Shown piece by piece: positions 9,601 through 17,255 of a stretch of 64,000 bases of DNA (within the stretch, counting starts at the first letter, position 1; every line of letters starts with the position of its first letter). The position numbers and the translations under genes were made by a program. The notes below the pieces were generated by a model. The model made no database searches. It was not told where the DNA came from and saw nothing but the letters and a program-made list of their open reading frames with translations. The DNA lies in NCBI GenBank assembly GCA_964509335.1, contig CAZDXB010000005.1, positions 62,001-126,000 on the forward strand, read 5' to 3'. This DNA is from CAZDXB01 sp964509335 (GTDB lineage Bacteria; Bacteroidota; Ignavibacteria; Kapaibacteriales; UBA2268).

Positions 9601-10099
9601 GACCAAAACTAAATCCTAGAGTAGTATCCGCCGGGCAGTGAACGATTTTGTTTTGAACGACCCAGTTGGGGTCGGGGTCGTCGTCAAAGTCCAAGTCGTT
9701 GTCAACGTCTATCGCAACGTTGACGTAAATGTCTTGACTGGGATTATGCGCCGAGTTAGTCGCTATCGGCACCGTAATTTGAGACGGCGCTGGAATACCA
9801 ATCAGCAAAATAAAAATAAACGGCTGCCCGTCGTCGTTGTCTCGGTCAACGATAAGCGCGTCGTCTTCTAAATCGGTAGTATTTGTTCCGTCGTAGGTGT
9901 CCGGCTTTTCTAGCCAAAATGTCGTTTCGTCGGCTCTAAAGTGTTTGGGACCTTGATTTGCGTCAAGGGTTGGAAACAAGCCGTATCCGCCCCACCATTT
10001 CGCAGAATCGTCTGGAGCGTCTCCGAAATCCGCTTCAGATTGCGCGAATAAAGACGCTGAAAAGGCGATTGTCAAGAGAAAGAGTAGTAGTTTTTTCAT
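6668..10099 (-). CDS. Secreted PKD-repeat protein with T9SS sorting domain
   Basis: An 1143-residue exported protein. It has a Sec signal peptide (MKKLLLFLLTIAFSASLFAQ), an N-terminal region of about 210 residues rich in Asp and Trp, a proline/glycine linker near 225-250 (runs of six Pro and three Gly), a central region with VYPKIVYIQCEEEKCIWVGV, and then five PKD domains at about 600-1035, each recognisable by an FGDG or FDDG core and a Y-x-x-x-G-x-Y/F-x-V-x-L end. The last ~95 residues (YPNPTAG..., KLYNVFGE, GVYYYELTIKSGG) form a type IX secretion sorting domain, so it should be exported and anchored or released at the cell surface. PKD domains usually mediate adhesion or carbohydrate binding. 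No enzymatic domain is recognised. The long upstream gap (10100-10373) should contain its promoter. Confidence 0.85.
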   Translation of the reverse strand: MKKLLLFLLTIAFSASLFAQSEADFGDAPDDSAKWWGGYGLFPTLDANQGPKHFRADETTFWLEKPDTYDGTNTTDLEDDALIVDRDNDDGQPFIFILLIGIPAPSQITVPIATNSAHNPSQDIYVNVAIDVDNDLDFDDDPDPNWVVQNKIVHCPADTTLGFSFGPFGFGSDLLLLPVWVRVTLTTGPVPSPWEGKRSGSGWTLGETEDWWFGAGGRGRNGRKGKNPPDSLPPDSIPPPPPPGGGPEPEKCVQLVYPKIVYIQCEEEKCIWVGVKDCGSKPVTNISLGFSFTAGEPLSEGPSVVGNPVKLGNTTWFKVCATGWPCDGSEQRRAWYKINVDYDPDGLFVRKQFDFTIASKQMPFDSTWNQRVAAEAVDSTGFAPWFIHNGQQFSVDLKTWQGQFPGGGDWLANGQPQLVPQTLFDWADFNESDRDGNNSATYTFNTNANLGRDDVGLHYLELEVSSTDPSDGFAPWTWRIPIYVSYDTFAPEIEEGFGAGYNLNVGDNEFMQKTLSASDDDLTLGQRDTTFYDWYLWDTDSSKFYDDPTGLSFLNNGDGTADFRWAPGEEDIGNYDLVGLCWDYYGSLDSTESTVSVFNMVPDFSGKYLVGYAPHTVTFTDKSTIENTDPTYEWNFDDGNYSSEHNPVNTYDNSGTYTVHLSLENDTHEIEELKNFYVVINDLDFQVDTTEGGAPLTVQFENLSSTEIPASYASSTATTVEFDWNWDFGDGMRSHEENPQHTYTAGGVYDVKLQGIIYIENAESALESGTVTSEWLAKESYITVQGELNADFEVDETEGYAPLTIQFTNLSTGNPESYNWSFGDGGSSDEEEPSYTYEEPGIYTVQLTINRGDESDTETKSSLITVKEPLVAAFSADPTFGEAPLEVTFTDESTGGTAPTAWHWDFGDGNDMDDERNPTHTYESAGEYDVLLVVQNSEEIDSLLKESYITVSPSGDSLVADFSAEPTSGEKPLTVQFADLSAGEPTSWLWSFGDGGESDAPEPEYTYNNAGTFTVTLEVSDGEETDAETKEDYIIVTTSGSVGDASKYLSQFLGYPNPTAGAVTFKFALKENATVTLKLYNVFGELTKTIIDNSYRARGIYLESWDGLDKFGEPVSQGVYYYELTIKSGGDVVKQTKEMIIIR

Positions 10100-10315
10100 A
10101 ACTGTTATTTATTATTGTAAAACAAACTGATTTTCGCTCAATATACTCAAAAATTCTCTCTTTGTCCTATTTGGGGGCAGTTCTTTCCTTACTGTTATTT
10201 TAATAATTTCCAATTCTGAAAATTTATTAATATTACTTTAATCAATTTAACTAAATAAATTTTTTTTTGCAAGAATAAATATCATATTGCCGCGCAGACA
10301 TATATCGCGAAAAAA

Positions 10316-10344
10316 CAAAAAAATCCCGACGCAAGCGACGGGAT
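10316..10344 (-). terminator. Rho-independent terminator of the TonB receptor gene
   Basis: Read on the minus strand, ATCCCG-TCGC pairs with GCG-CGGGAT around a short loop, followed by a run of seven Ts. It lies 30 bases past the stop of the TonB-dependent receptor gene that ends at 10374. The rest of the 10100-10315 gap is AT-rich and should hold the promoter of the PKD-repeat gene. Confidence 0.85.
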
Positions 10345-10373
10345 TTCATTTAATCGCCATATTTAATAAGAGA

Positions 10374-12392
10374 TTAAATCCTCACTAATACGCCGCCCAA
10401 AAGCGTCCTGCCGGGATTAGGCAATCCGATTTTCGTATAAGACGCTTCGTCCAACAAATTATCGACTCTTATGTATAACTCCGAATAGGCGGCGGCGGCT
10501 ATTTTTAATTTGTAAGCAAACCTAAGGCTTAAACTCATAAACGAATCCAATTTCTCGTATTCGTCGCTCGGTCCGATTCCCCAGCGTTCGCCGACGTATT
10601 TGATTTCCGCTTGCGGAGTAAATCCGAAATGGAAATCGTATTTGGCGGTTAAAAACGCTAAAACTTGCGGTTTATATTCCAAATGTTCGATTTCCTCGCC
10701 GGTTTTGTTTTCGCCGCTGGAATTCATATACGTCGCGTAGCCGTCGATATAGAACGAGTTCGCGGGATTATAGCGGAACGAAAACTCCGCGCCCGAAATT
10801 AAAGATTGGGAAAAATTTACTCGCATTTTACGTCTGAGCGAATCTTCCTCCTCGCTCAAGCGCGTCTTTTGCATTAAGTCGTCGTAAAAACTCGCGAAGC
10901 CGGTAAATTTCGCGTAGAAATCTCCGTAGTTGAAATTCAATCCGAGTTCGTTTATAACGCCGCTTTCCGGTCTCAAATTGGGATTCACCTTAAACTTGCC
11001 TAAAGCGCCGGAATAGGATTCTCTCATAGTCGGGAAGCGCGTCCTTCGGCTAACGTTGGCAAACAATCCGATTTTTCGCGTCAGGTCGTATCGCGCTCCG
11101 AAAAAGCCAGCCCAATCGCCTTGCGAGCTTCCTTCAAATTCGGTGAAAACGCCCGTTTTCGGCGTCGAATTGTAATCGTAGCCCGCGCCGGCGTTTAAAA
11201 ATAAATCGCCCAGACTTATTTTATACTCCAAACCGCTACTCAGTAAATTCTGCTCGAACTCCGATTTCTCTTCGCCGTCGGTTACAATCGTCTCTTCGTG
11301 CCGCGAATTCAAGCCGTTTAGAACGAAACTCAAAGTTTGCTCGTCCGTTAGCGAATACGAGAAAGCGGCTCTCGCGCCGAGCGTCAAATCGTCGTCGCGC
11401 TGCTTTTCATCGATAGTCGAATAGCTCAAGCCTTCGTAAGAATCAATGGCTTGGTCGAACTTGTCGAGCCAAAAAGTCGATTTGAATTTCAAATTCTCGT
11501 CGAAAGAAAAAGTATGCTCGGCGTTAAGCGTCGCTATGGTTCTTTTCCATTCGGGATAGCGCCAATAACGAAAATCTGAGGGACCGCCTTCGGTCAGCGG
11601 AGCTACTCCTTTTTCGGCGTTAATGTGATTGAGCGACAAGCCCAAAGCCGTTTTATCGGCTAATCTATATTCCAATCGGGCGTACGCGTTAATCCTTTCC
11701 TTGTCCGTATTCGTTCTCAAATAAGAATTTTCCGATTGATTCTCTAAACCAGAATCGTAGAATTCGTTCGGCAGTATAGCGCCGTCGCTGGCGTAATACG
11801 AAAAATTCGCTATGTAGTTTAAATTGCCGCTTCTGCCGTCGGTTGTAATAGAAGCGTATTTCGAAGCGCCGTCGCCGGCTTGCAAGCGCGCTTGCGCGCC
11901 GTAGCCGTCGCTTTTGCGCTCAATCGTGTTTACGGATACGGCGCCGCCCAAAATATTCGGTCCATATAATACCGAGCCGGCTCCTTTGTCCGTTCTAATC
12001 ATTCCAATTATATCGGACGGAATCATCTCAAAATCCATCCGATTATCCCAAGGGACGTTCATATAAGCGCCGTCGAGAAAAAGCCCCAATTGCCTTTCGC
12101 CCGAACCTCTAAGATAAACGAGCGTCTGACCGCGGGAATTCGTTTGGACGAAAGCCGACGGTATCGACGCGGCAATGTCGGCGACGGAAGGCGCGTCCCT
12201 TTTCTGGATTTCGTAATAATAAGTATTGTTTATGCTCGACGTCGATAATTTTTCTATTGGTTTATCGGAGACCGCCGTAATCTCCCCTAATTTATAGGTT
12301 TTTAACGAATCGAAATCGACGTCTTTCTTCGCTAAAACTTTTGAAGAAAAAGCTATAGAGCAAATTAATAATATATAAGTCAGTTTTTTCAT
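10374..12392 (-). CDS. TonB-dependent outer-membrane receptor
   Basis: A TonB-dependent receptor of about 672 residues. The start is the ATG at 12392, preceded by AGGAAA, which gives a clean signal peptide (MKKLTYILLICSIAFSSKVLA); the frame is open 19 codons further but that stretch is charged and not signal-like. The plug domain follows (RDAPSVADIAASIPSAFVQ, LRGSGERQLGLFLDGAYMN, RTDKGAGSVLYGPNILGGAV), then a 22-strand-type barrel with alternating aromatic residues to the C-terminus. There is no CarboxypepD-like N-terminal domain and no SusD partner, so it is more like siderophore, cobalamin or metal receptors than SusC. The substrate is not evident, and no riboswitch or Fur-like box was seen upstream. 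The minus-strand gene at 12736 lies just upstream and could be related. Confidence 0.9.
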   Translation of the reverse strand: MKKLTYILLICSIAFSSKVLAKKDVDFDSLKTYKLGEITAVSDKPIEKLSTSSINNTYYYEIQKRDAPSVADIAASIPSAFVQTNSRGQTLVYLRGSGERQLGLFLDGAYMNVPWDNRMDFEMIPSDIIGMIRTDKGAGSVLYGPNILGGAVSVNTIERKSDGYGAQARLQAGDGASKYASITTDGRSGNLNYIANFSYYASDGAILPNEFYDSGLENQSENSYLRTNTDKERINAYARLEYRLADKTALGLSLNHINAEKGVAPLTEGGPSDFRYWRYPEWKRTIATLNAEHTFSFDENLKFKSTFWLDKFDQAIDSYEGLSYSTIDEKQRDDDLTLGARAAFSYSLTDEQTLSFVLNGLNSRHEETIVTDGEEKSEFEQNLLSSGLEYKISLGDLFLNAGAGYDYNSTPKTGVFTEFEGSSQGDWAGFFGARYDLTRKIGLFANVSRRTRFPTMRESYSGALGKFKVNPNLRPESGVINELGLNFNYGDFYAKFTGFASFYDDLMQKTRLSEEEDSLRRKMRVNFSQSLISGAEFSFRYNPANSFYIDGYATYMNSSGENKTGEEIEHLEYKPQVLAFLTAKYDFHFGFTPQAEIKYVGERWGIGPSDEYEKLDSFMSLSLRFAYKLKIAAAAYSELYIRVDNLLDEASYTKIGLPNPGRTLLGGVLVRI

Positions 12393-12486
12393 TTTCCTAT
12401 CCTTTCGTTTTTTTACTTCAACCGTTCGCATAAAATTGAATGTCGTCAAAACTTGATTTTATAAAATTCCGAATCCTTTCGGTAAC

Positions 12487-12508
12487 GGGCAGACACACTG
12501 GTCTGCCC
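12487..12508. repeat. Short intergenic palindrome (GGGCAGAC hairpin)
   Basis: GGGCAGAC (12487-12494) and GTCTGCCC (12501-12508) form a perfect 8-bp stem with an ACACTG loop, followed by CCTAC. Similar short hairpins ending in -CTAC or -TCTAC occur at 57688-57715 and 56079-56104, which suggests a dispersed palindrome family. The 12393-12735 gap holds this hairpin plus the longer repeat at 12533-12664 and no gene. Confidence 0.55.
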
Positions 12509-12532
12509 CCTACGTTTATTCTGGTTTATGAT

Positions 12533-12664
12533 GCTGTCTAAAAAGTATTAAAAAGCGTTTTCTAATATTTACTTGTCAAAACAATCATTATTACTGGATT
12601 CCCGCTTTCGCGAGAATGACTTACGGAGGTCATTCCCAACTTGATTGGGAATCCAGAGAAAACA
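12533..12664. repeat. Dispersed intergenic repeat, copy A
   Basis: The repeat begins GCTGTCTAAAAAGTA and contains a long imperfect hairpin: TGGATTCCCGC and AGAATGAC on one side, GTCATTCCCAACTTG and GGGAATCCA on the other. An inverted copy with the same order of segments is at 19924-20060. The GCTGTCTAA end is shared with the MITE-like element at 56834-56996. No coding potential is likely; this is probably a non-autonomous mobile element or its relic. Confidence 0.8.
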
Positions 12665-12735
12665 ATTTCTTTGGAATTATATTATTAGAAACTGCAAAAA
12701 CAGCGATAGAATCGAGTTTCTTATTTGACGGAGAC

Positions 12736-13299
12736 TCATAAAACGCCGCTTTTTTGGCAGTTCAATACTTTATAGGATAAAAAATTCGGGGGAGGCGTCG
12801 GAATTTCCATTATTGTTTGATTTGGCTTAAATTCGTCGTTAAACTCGAACGAACGTTTTATCTTGTCGAATAAATCGAATAAATTATCTTGGTAAATTCC
12901 GGAAACAAGGAAGGAATATATCAGTTTTAAGATGTTCTTTAGCGGGACTTTGTCTTGAGTCTGCGAATCCACGCAATTCGTAAGATTATCGAATAGTTTC
13001 TCTTCTTTTTTATCGTTTATACAATGGACTACAAGTTTTTCGCCAATTTTTTCTTTCCTCAAAACGTCGAACATCATTCCTTGATAACGGAACTCTTTTT
13101 CGTGTATCCACTGTATTTTATCTAAATCCGAAGCGGAAAATTCAAAATTAACTATAAGTTCTTTCGGCGGATTCTGTTTCAGAAGACGCTCGGCGTCCTC
13201 TTTGGCGAGCTTCTTAGCATAAAAGAACAGGAACAAAAAGCCCGCCGAATTAAAAATTAGCGCCGAAATCAGCGCCGCCGATATTAACTTTCTCAACAT
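12736..13299 (-). CDS. Membrane-anchored protein of unknown function
   Basis: A 187-residue protein that I do not recognise. Residues 4-28 form a single hydrophobic segment (LISAALISALIFNSAGFLFLFFY), followed by a mostly charged soluble domain with two cysteine-containing spots (VVHCINDKKEEKLF and TNCVDSQTQD) and a helical middle (LKNILKLIYSFLVSG). The short tail is PTPPPNFLSYKVLNCQKSGVL with a few prolines. An N-terminal anchor and periplasmic domain are likely. It lies upstream of the TonB-dependent receptor gene on the same strand, separated by 340 bases of repeats, so co-transcription is uncertain. Small proteins of this plan accompany TonB receptors in related bacteria, but a functional link is only a guess. 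Confidence 0.65.
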   Translation of the reverse strand: MLRKLISAALISALIFNSAGFLFLFFYAKKLAKEDAERLLKQNPPKELIVNFEFSASDLDKIQWIHEKEFRYQGMMFDVLRKEKIGEKLVVHCINDKKEEKLFDNLTNCVDSQTQDKVPLKNILKLIYSFLVSGIYQDNLFDLFDKIKRSFEFNDEFKPNQTIMEIPTPPPNFLSYKVLNCQKSGVL

Positions 13300-13348
13300 A
13301 TTCCTAAGTTCTCAAACAAACCAAAAGAAATAAAAGCGGAGTTCGAAT

Positions 13349-13502
13349 GGGACTGTCTCACAACTGTCATTTTGCTTGACCTCAAGGTAAACCTTGAGGT
13401 TGACGTCTCTCTTGAAACGCTCTTCAATCGCGTGTTTATGTCAACCTTCGGGTTTACCCGAAGGGTTCGAAAATCAATATAATTGAGCCTTGAGACGCCC
13501 CT
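13349..13502. mobile_element. MITE-like element, copy D
   Basis: A ~150-bp non-coding element with two perfect hairpins, CCTCAAGG-TAAA-CCTTGAGG (13380-13399) and CCTTCGGG-TTTA-CCCGAAGG (13445-13464). The same two hairpins with similar spacing and flanks occur in reverse orientation in the element at 56834-56996. Imperfect terminal inverted repeats are visible (GGGACTGTCTCA on the left; GGGCGTCTCA on the right when reversed). It fills most of the 13300-13615 gap between the gene at 12736 and the EamA gene. It has no transposase, so it would have to be moved in trans. Confidence 0.7.
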
Positions 13503-13615
13503 ACCGTCCAATTCGTTTTCTTTTATGTTCGATTTTATTATCATATCAAATCTATAGACGATTTCTTACGCAAATCTATTCTATATTACTTATCTTAGCA
13601 AAATTTTCAGAAAAA

Positions 13616-14505
13616 ATGCCATTTATCGGCGAAATATCGGCTATCGGAGCGGCGACGCTCTGGTCGAGCTCTTCGTTCATTTTCACGGAAGCCTCCGTTA
13701 GGATTGGCTCTATTCAATTGAACGTTTCAAGGATGTTCCTCGCTCTAATATTCCTAACCATTACCATTCTAGCCTTAAATCTCGGTTTCGCGATAACTTG
13801 CGGCAGTTTTACTTTTTGACATTAAGCGGGATTGTCGGTCTCGCTCTCGGCGACAGCTTTTTATATAAATCTTACAAGGAAATCGGTCCTAGATTCGGAA
13901 TGCTGACAATGTCTTTTAATCCCGCTATCGCCGCGGTTTTGGCGTATTTTTATCTCGGCGAATCTTTATCGGCTTTGTCTATTGTCGGGATGGCGGCGAC
14001 ATTATCGGGGATATCTCTAGTTATTTTAGAAAATCCTAGAAAATCGGGAGCGAAGTTCAAAATAACCAAATTCGGCGTTATTTGCGGTTTTATCGCCGCC
14101 GCTGGACAAGGAAGCGGTTTGATATTCGCGAAACTTGCCTACGCCGAAACTTACGTCCACAGCATTGTCGCCACTTTATATAGAATAGCGCCCGCCGTAA
14201 TAGTTCTGCTGCCGCTCGCGGCAATTTTCAAGAAATGGAAAAATCCAATTAAAGTGTTCGGCAAAGACAAACGCGCTTTGGGTTTGGTAGCTCTAGGCTC
14301 AATTATCGGTCCATACTTGGGAATAACGCTCAGCTTCGTAGCCGTCGTTAACGCTAAGGTCGGTATCGCCTCGACGCTAATGTCAACTATGCCTATAATT
14401 ATGCTGCCGATGGCGAAGATATATTATAAAGAGAAAATTAGCTTCAAAGCCGTTTTGGGCGCGTTTATCGCCGTGGGCGGCGTCGCTATTTTGTTTTTGA
14501 CTTAA
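13616..14505 (+). pseudogene. EamA-family (DMT) transporter, one-base frameshift
   Basis: Two frames together encode a full-length drug/metabolite transporter of about 296 residues with two EamA repeats and ten membrane segments. The first frame starts at ATG 13616 (MPFIGEISAIGAATLWSSSS) and runs to ...ILALNLGF near 13789. The second frame continues NLRQFYFLTLSGIVGLALGDSFLY to the stop at 14505. Restoring one base in the AAA or TTT run between 13777 and 13788 joins them smoothly. Either the gene is inactive or the assembly has lost one base. Such permeases move small metabolites or drugs across the inner membrane; the substrate is unknown. The 3' end overlaps the convergent peptidase gene by 20 bases. 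Confidence 0.8.
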
Positions 14506-15883
14506 GGTCCGCTCCGACAATTTTCTCAATCTCCTCGGCTTTTCTCGGTAATTTTCTCGACAAATTTTCGTAACCGTCTTTGGTAATCAATATATCGTCT
14601 TCAATTCGGACGCCGATGTTATGCCATTTCTCGTCGCAGGGGCTTCGCTCGGGAATATATATGCCAGGCTCCACCGTCAGAACGACTCCCTGCTCCAACT
14701 CGCCGCCCGCGCCGTCGTGAACGTCCAACCCGATATAATGCGACGTTCCGTGCGGGAAGTATTTATCGTAATCTTCCGCCTTGGAAATTATACCGAGTTC
14801 TTTCAATCGCTTTTTTATAATAGAGACGGCTTTCATATTAGGAGCGGAAAAGTCCGCTCCCGACTTGCAGAGCGCTATTGCCGAGTCCGCCGCTTCCAAA
14901 ACGACGTTATATATTATTCTCTGTTCCTTCGTGAATTTTCCGCTTACGGGAATAGTTCGCGTTATGTCGGCGCAGTAGCCTTGGTAACGCGCCCCGCAAT
15001 CCATAAGAACCAAATCGCCGTTTTCGGCTATGTCGTCGTTCTCTTTATAATGCAAGAAGCAGGAATTAAGTCCCGCGCCGACTATGCTCGGATATGCGGG
15101 ACCGGACGCGCCCAATTTCCTGAAAGTATATTCCATAGCCGCTTCCAGTTCATACTCCGGGACTTTCGCTCGCGCTTTTTTTATAGCGGCAAAATGACCC
15201 GCGACCGTAATATTAACGGCTTTCCTTAACAGCCGAATTTCGTCCTCGTCTTTAACTCGCCTCGCTTTTTTCAAAAAAGAAACGCCTTTGACTATTTCAA
15301 GATTCGGGTTGGAGCTTCTCGCTTTCGCCAATATTTCCGGCTCGCAAAAACCGTCGCCCTCGCTCGGGGCGAAATGTCCGCCGCTTCTATATTTATCTAC
15401 GTATAAAGTGTCGGTTTTCTCCGCTATCTCGACGACAATCGCTTCCAAAAGAGACAAATCCGCCGCTCTTTTAAAGCCCAAAACGCTCTCGGCATCTTCG
15501 GGATTCATTTTTACGCCGTTCCATATAATACCGTTCCTTGACTGCTCTTTTAAAAACAGAAGTTCGCGATACTTATCTCCCGCCGCTTCGTATCCGCTCG
15601 GATAAAGCAAAAGCGCGGCTTTTTGCGGCGGAACGCCCGTTAAATACATAAGATTGCGGGAAAATATATCGTTGCGCTTAATCAACTTCTCGTTGGAAAA
15701 GAACTCCGGCGACAGAAACAAAGCCGCGGCGTTCTTTGGCAATTGTTCGAGCGCAGCGCTTCTCCTTCGCTCGTACTTCTCTTTTGAAACGCCGCCTTCA
15801 TACGGATATTTATACTTGTAATCTTGAGCAGGCGTCGCCAACGTAAACCAAAAGAAAGCGCAAAATATCGTTATTTTCTTCAT
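14486..15883 (-). CDS. Exported Xaa-Pro aminopeptidase (M24B)
   Basis: A 465-residue aminopeptidase P-type metallopeptidase with a Sec signal peptide (MKKITIFCAFFWFTLATPAQ), so it acts in the periplasm or outside. The N-terminal creatinase-like domain includes the start of the family (RRSAALEQLPKNAAALFLSP). All five metal ligands of the pita-bread fold are present in motifs LMDCGARYQGYCADITRT (two Asp), FPHGTSHYIGLDVHD (His), VVLTVEPGIYIP (Glu) and GVRIEDDILIT (Glu). It removes the N-terminal residue from peptides with proline in second position. The gene precedes comF on the same strand with a 10-base gap and overlaps the EamA gene at its 3' end. Confidence 0.92.
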   Translation of the reverse strand: MKKITIFCAFFWFTLATPAQDYKYKYPYEGGVSKEKYERRRSAALEQLPKNAAALFLSPEFFSNEKLIKRNDIFSRNLMYLTGVPPQKAALLLYPSGYEAAGDKYRELLFLKEQSRNGIIWNGVKMNPEDAESVLGFKRAADLSLLEAIVVEIAEKTDTLYVDKYRSGGHFAPSEGDGFCEPEILAKARSSNPNLEIVKGVSFLKKARRVKDEDEIRLLRKAVNITVAGHFAAIKKARAKVPEYELEAAMEYTFRKLGASGPAYPSIVGAGLNSCFLHYKENDDIAENGDLVLMDCGARYQGYCADITRTIPVSGKFTKEQRIIYNVVLEAADSAIALCKSGADFSAPNMKAVSIIKKRLKELGIISKAEDYDKYFPHGTSHYIGLDVHDGAGGELEQGVVLTVEPGIYIPERSPCDEKWHNIGVRIEDDILITKDGYENLSRKLPRKAEEIEKIVGADLKSKTK

Positions 15884-15893
15884 AATCGCCTCG

Positions 15894-16619
15894 TTACGCG
15901 TTAACCAAAGCGGCGGCTCCCGCTTCTTCAGCGCCGCCCGTCATTAAAACAGTAGCGCAGGCGTTCAAGGTAGAGCCGGTCGTCAATACATCGTCAACCA
16001 GCAAGAACTTGCCGCCGTCGAGCTTTTCGCCGCCCTTGCCGAGCGCGAAAACTCTCGCTACGTTCTTTCTTCTTTCGTCAACCGTTAAAGTAGTTTGGCT
16101 TTTCGAGTATTTTCTTCGAATAATTATATTATTTTCGACCGGCGCGGACAAGACTTCCGCCGCTCCCTTCGCAATTTCTAACGCTTGATTGAATCCTCGC
16201 TCCCTGCGCCGAGCCGGGTGTATCGGAACGGGAATGACGGCGTCAAAATCGGTTTTGCCGTAGCTTTCCAAGGCTCTGCCCAGATTCTCTCCCAATTTAA
16301 CGCCTATTCGCTTAATACCGTAATACTTCAGGGCGTATATTAAATCCATATAGCTGTGCTCTTCCTTAATCGAAAACAGAGCGCAAGCGCCGCTCAAAGC
16401 CAAATCGTCTTTGTCGAAAAACTCGACTAATTTGTTGAATACCGCCTCCGGTTCGGGCGCTAAGGGAAGGGCGTTATAGCATCTATCGCAGATAAAGTCG
16501 TAGCGGTTTTCGTTCGGCTCTAAATAATCTTTGCAAACTTCGCAATACCGCGGCGCTACAAAGTCGGCGAGAGAGCCGGCTAATTCTCTAATCCCTCTTT
16601 TGACCTTCGTCGCAATCAT
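15894..16619 (-). CDS. comF: ComF-family phosphoribosyltransferase-like protein
   Basis: ComF-like proteins help take up single-stranded DNA in naturally competent bacteria, and a more general nucleic-acid role is suspected. Here a zinc-finger-like N-terminus (CEVCKDYLEPNENRYDFICDRC, two CxxC pairs) is followed by the phosphoribosyltransferase fold, with the PRPP loop FLLVDDVLTTGSTLNACA and the HPARRRERGFNQALEIAKG segment typical of the family. I place the start at ATG 16619 (MIATKVKRGIRELAG, 241 residues); the open frame extends 68 codons further but overlaps the MauE-like gene and does not look like ComF. It lies 26 bases after the MauE-like stop and 10 before the peptidase gene, so a three-gene transcript is likely. 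Confidence 0.9.
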   Translation of the reverse strand: MIATKVKRGIRELAGSLADFVAPRYCEVCKDYLEPNENRYDFICDRCYNALPLAPEPEAVFNKLVEFFDKDDLALSGACALFSIKEEHSYMDLIYALKYYGIKRIGVKLGENLGRALESYGKTDFDAVIPVPIHPARRRERGFNQALEIAKGAAEVLSAPVENNIIIRRKYSKSQTTLTVDERRKNVARVFALGKGGEKLDGGKFLLVDDVLTTGSTLNACATVLMTGGAEEAGAAALVNA

Positions 16620-16645
16620 TTTTTTGTCGCCGCCAAAATAGATTG

Positions 16646-17134
16646 TCAATTCTCTCTGGCGAAGAATCTGTTCCTGAGCGAATTTATAATAATGACTCTT
16701 TCGAGCGTAAACTTTTTGCCTTTCGAAAAGTAAATCAGAGCGGATAATATTATAAGCCCGATATTTTCCAGTATCTTTTGCAAACCGATTTTCTCGGCGG
16801 TTACTTGGGTGTGGCAACCGCAATTTATATTCAAGCCCTTAGCAACGGCGATAGCGATAGCGATAGTGAAAATAAAAGTCAGAGCGCCTAAAGTAGCGGA
16901 CGTAGCTCGCAAACGCAAACCCGTTATAACGAATATCCCGCAGACTAGCTCTACCCACGGGAAGATAATCGCCGCTATATTTATCGCGAAATTGGGCAGT
17001 ATTTGGTAATTAGCGATTTCCTCGGCAAAGGTGGCGGGGTCGGCGATTTTAGAGACCGCCGCGAACAGAAATATCGAGCCGAGAATAATTCTCGCCGCCA
17101 AGTTCAAAATCGAGCTATTCAGTATCTTTCTCAT
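16646..17134 (-). CDS. MauE/DoxX-family membrane protein
   Basis: A 162-residue integral membrane protein with four predicted helices: residues 10-27, 48-66, 76-100 and 122-140. The opening LNLAARIILGSIFLFAAVSKIADPATFAEEI, the middle NFAINIAAIIFPWVELVCGIFVITGL and the cysteine pair in LNINCGC fit the MauE/DoxX superfamily. Members support disulfide-dependent maturation or quinone-linked redox reactions in the membrane. The Cys-Gly-Cys pair is suggestive of redox work but the partner is unknown. It is the first gene of a likely transcript with comF and the peptidase gene, with no obvious functional tie to either. Confidence 0.8.
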   Translation of the reverse strand: MRKILNSSILNLAARIILGSIFLFAAVSKIADPATFAEEIANYQILPNFAINIAAIIFPWVELVCGIFVITGLRLRATSATLGALTFIFTIAIAIAVAKGLNINCGCHTQVTAEKIGLQKILENIGLIILSALIYFSKGKKFTLERVIIINSLRNRFFAREN

Positions 17135-17255
17135 TTCGCTTTTCGTCGCTTTTTAGTTCGCAAATTATTGAATAATAGGACTAATTAAAAGAGATAATAT
17201 TTTGGAGGGGAGGTTTTAGATTATCAATTATTTATGTTATATGAGATAGCTTTCA

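Noticed and set aside
10374..12392. SusC-type polysaccharide receptor
   Set aside because: No CarboxypepD-like domain before the plug and no SusD gene next to it; the length of ~670 residues is also shorter than SusC.
13293..13544. 83-codon minus-strand frame before the EamA gene
   Set aside because: It runs straight through the MITE-like element and its hairpins, with no protein-like composition.
16620..16823. 68-codon extension of the ComF frame
   Set aside because: It overlaps the MauE-like gene in another frame and has no ComF character; ATG 16619 fits the family start.
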